Shown: in pieces, positions 23,723 through 24,474 of the stretch
How positions within the stretch are numbered: position 1 is the stretch's first letter
How the letters are laid out: each line of letters starts with the position of its first letter
From: Bacillota bacterium
GTDB taxonomy: Bacteria > Bacillota > Clostridia > Oscillospirales > Oscillospiraceae
NCBI GenBank assembly: GCA_023459875.1
Contig: JAEWRY010000029.1
Coordinates: forward strand, 1 to 24,474
Length of the DNA stretch: 24,474 nucleotides
Reading direction: 5' to 3'
Position numbers and translations under genes: made by a program
The notes under the pieces: generated by a model
Database searches by the model: none
What the model was told of the DNA's origin: nothing
What the model saw: only the letters and a program-made list of their open reading frames with translations

Positions 23723-23737
23723 CTCACGTCATTCTCC

Positions 23738-23896
23738 TTAGTTAGAAATCATCGGGTTGTTCCGGATTCCCATTTTCGCCCGTTCGGAAAGATTGGGCAG
23801 CGGGACGTCATAAGGGTCCGCAATGTGTCTTTTCTCGTCTTTTTTGGAACGATGGCCTTTCGCAGACTGGTGTTCCTGTCTTTCTTCGTCAGCCAT
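23738..23896 (-). CDS. Small charged protein, 52 aa, unknown function
   Basis: The ATG at 23896 is preceded by a near-perfect AAAGGAGG ribosome site seven to eight bases upstream, which supports it over the longer in-frame start at 23956. The 52-residue product begins MADEERQEHQSAKGHRSKKD and ends RNNPMISN. Its first half is highly charged; the second half holds DPYDVPLPNLSERAKMG, which looks like a short conserved peptide. No membrane segment or Cys is seen. It forms a pair with the 43-codon gene downstream. The function is unknown to me. Confidence 0.65.
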   Translation of the reverse strand: MADEERQEHQSAKGHRSKKDEKRHIADPYDVPLPNLSERAKMGIRNNPMISN

Positions 23897-24010
23897 AAGA
23901 ATCCCTCCTTTGCAAATGAACTGATTAATGACTTCTTGCTTTTCTATGATTTGCATTTCGGGGCAGAATCATGCAGCAAGTCATATAAAATCCAGAGGCT
24001 TTTCCGCAAG

Positions 24011-24280
24011 AAAAAGTCCTTCTTCCTTTTCGCCGGCAAAAACTTTTGCGGATTTTGCGCCCCCGCTTCGTGACCGAACTCCGCAAAAGGTTAAAATATG
24101 ACTATATTTTTGCTTTATTCAGCGGACATTAAATAGTTTAAATATAAGTGCCTGGCGGGAAGTAAATTCCCGCCAGGCACTCTATGTGCGGCTCAAGAGA
24201 GCCGCTTTTCTCATACAAAGTGTTAAAAAACAGGGTGTTTCAACAGGCAGAGCGCCGGAACCAAAAAGTTCCGGCGCTCT
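24011..24280 (+). repeat. Composite hairpin-rich dispersed element, copy 2
   Basis: This copy is inverted relative to 1699-1973. In plus-strand order it has the CTTTTGCGGATTTTGCGC module (within 24011-24090), an AT-rich insert of roughly 50 bp missing from copy 1, the perfect 15-bp hairpin with arms AGTGCCTGGCGGGAA (24147-24181), a GCGGCTC hairpin (24188-24205), a TGTT/AACA hairpin (24221-24245) and a 13-bp hairpin (24249-24280). The stems keep their pairing although the bases differ from copy 1. It lies in the 523-bp gap between the small genes and the acyl-CoA dehydrogenase. I see nothing else certain in that gap. Confidence 0.7.
24249..24280 (-). terminator. 13-bp hairpin, possible terminator of the acyl-CoA dehydrogenase gene
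   Basis: Perfect arms AGAGCGCCGGAAC and GTTCCGGCGCTCT flank a 6-base loop, 139 bases past the stop of the edge gene. No U tract follows on the minus strand, so termination is only a possibility. It is the last module of the composite repeat. Confidence 0.3.
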
Positions 24281-24419
24281 GAGGCTCTCCGAGAGCACAA
24301 TTTCGTTTTCTGTCCCCGAAATCTGCTTTCCGCGATCGCTTCTTTGAGCCGCCCGTGGAAGGTCGTGCGGTTCTAAGCGGTATGCAGTCCGGGTTAAGAG
24401 AAAACCGAACCGTTTTGCG

Positions 24420-24474
24420 TCAGCGGAAAAGTCCTCCGCTGAGGATGAGTTTCTGGATTTCGTTGGTGCCTTCG
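24420..24474 (-). CDS. Acyl-CoA dehydrogenase, C-terminal end (partial)
   Basis: Only the last 17 codons and the TGA stop are in the window; the gene continues beyond the right edge. The peptide EGTNEIQKLILSGGLFR is the characteristic C-terminal end of acyl-CoA dehydrogenases, in which the EGTNEIQ segment contributes to FAD binding at the dimer interface. In Clostridia such enzymes often serve butyrate formation or fatty-acid oxidation, but the subfamily cannot be told from this fragment. Confidence 0.85.
   Translation of the reverse strand, partial: EGTNEIQKLILSGGLFR

Noticed and set aside
23654..24073. Plus-strand open frame of 139 codons over the two small genes.
   Set aside because: No ribosome site; it runs into the composite repeat. 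The minus-strand small genes have better ribosome sites and ordered spacing.
1699..24280. The region between the inverted composite repeats as a compound transposon or genomic island.
   Set aside because: No transposase, integrase, tRNA junction or direct target repeat is seen, and base composition does not change clearly at the copies.

Overview
The window looks like chromosomal DNA from a GC-rich, Gram-positive-type member of the Clostridia, possibly an Oscillospirales relative. This rests on strong AGGAGG-type ribosome sites, GTG and TTG starts, an LCP-family wall-polymer ligase, an LmrCD-like heterodimeric ABC exporter and many hairpin-rich intergenic repeats. The taxonomic placement is inference. 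I see no rRNA, tRNA, CRISPR array, transposase or phage gene.

Layout. Bases 71-4142 hold three separate minus-strand housekeeping genes: a uracil-type NCS2 permease, a cysteine synthase and UDP-glucose 4-epimerase (galE). Bases 4543-15665 are a tightly packed plus-strand exopolysaccharide operon: Wzz/BY-kinase-like protein, initiating sugar transferase, GT4 glycosyltransferase, Wzy-like polymerase, a Wzx flippase fused to a FemAB/GNAT-type acyltransferase, a second free-standing acyltransferase of the same architecture, a polysaccharide deacetylase and an LCP protein. Most neighbours overlap by 4-25 bp. GalE, divergently placed, could supply UDP-galactose.

Bases 15940-23395 (minus strand, convergent with the EPS operon) form an export operon: a TetR repressor with a clear promoter and palindromic operator, two ABC half-transporters with complementary degenerate ATP sites, a miniature HlyD-like adaptor, a full-length lipoprotein HlyD-like adaptor and a short TolC-like protein. 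Two tiny hydrophilic genes (52 and 43 aa) follow on the minus strand, and the right edge holds the last 17 codons of an acyl-CoA dehydrogenase.

Intergenic DNA is unusually structured. A composite element of about 270 bp, made of an ordered set of hairpins, occurs twice in opposite orientation (1699-1973 and 24011-24280), bracketing almost the whole window. A second family of GTGTC/GCGTC-type hairpins lies at 3063, 15702 and 23522. A degenerate tandem repeat and a widely scattered short interspersed motif sit between the convergent operons.

The most promising candidates for something new are the flippase-acyltransferase fusion with its adjacent paralogue, and the export operon that joins a heterodimeric ABC exporter to two adaptors and a TolC homologue with little room for a beta-barrel.
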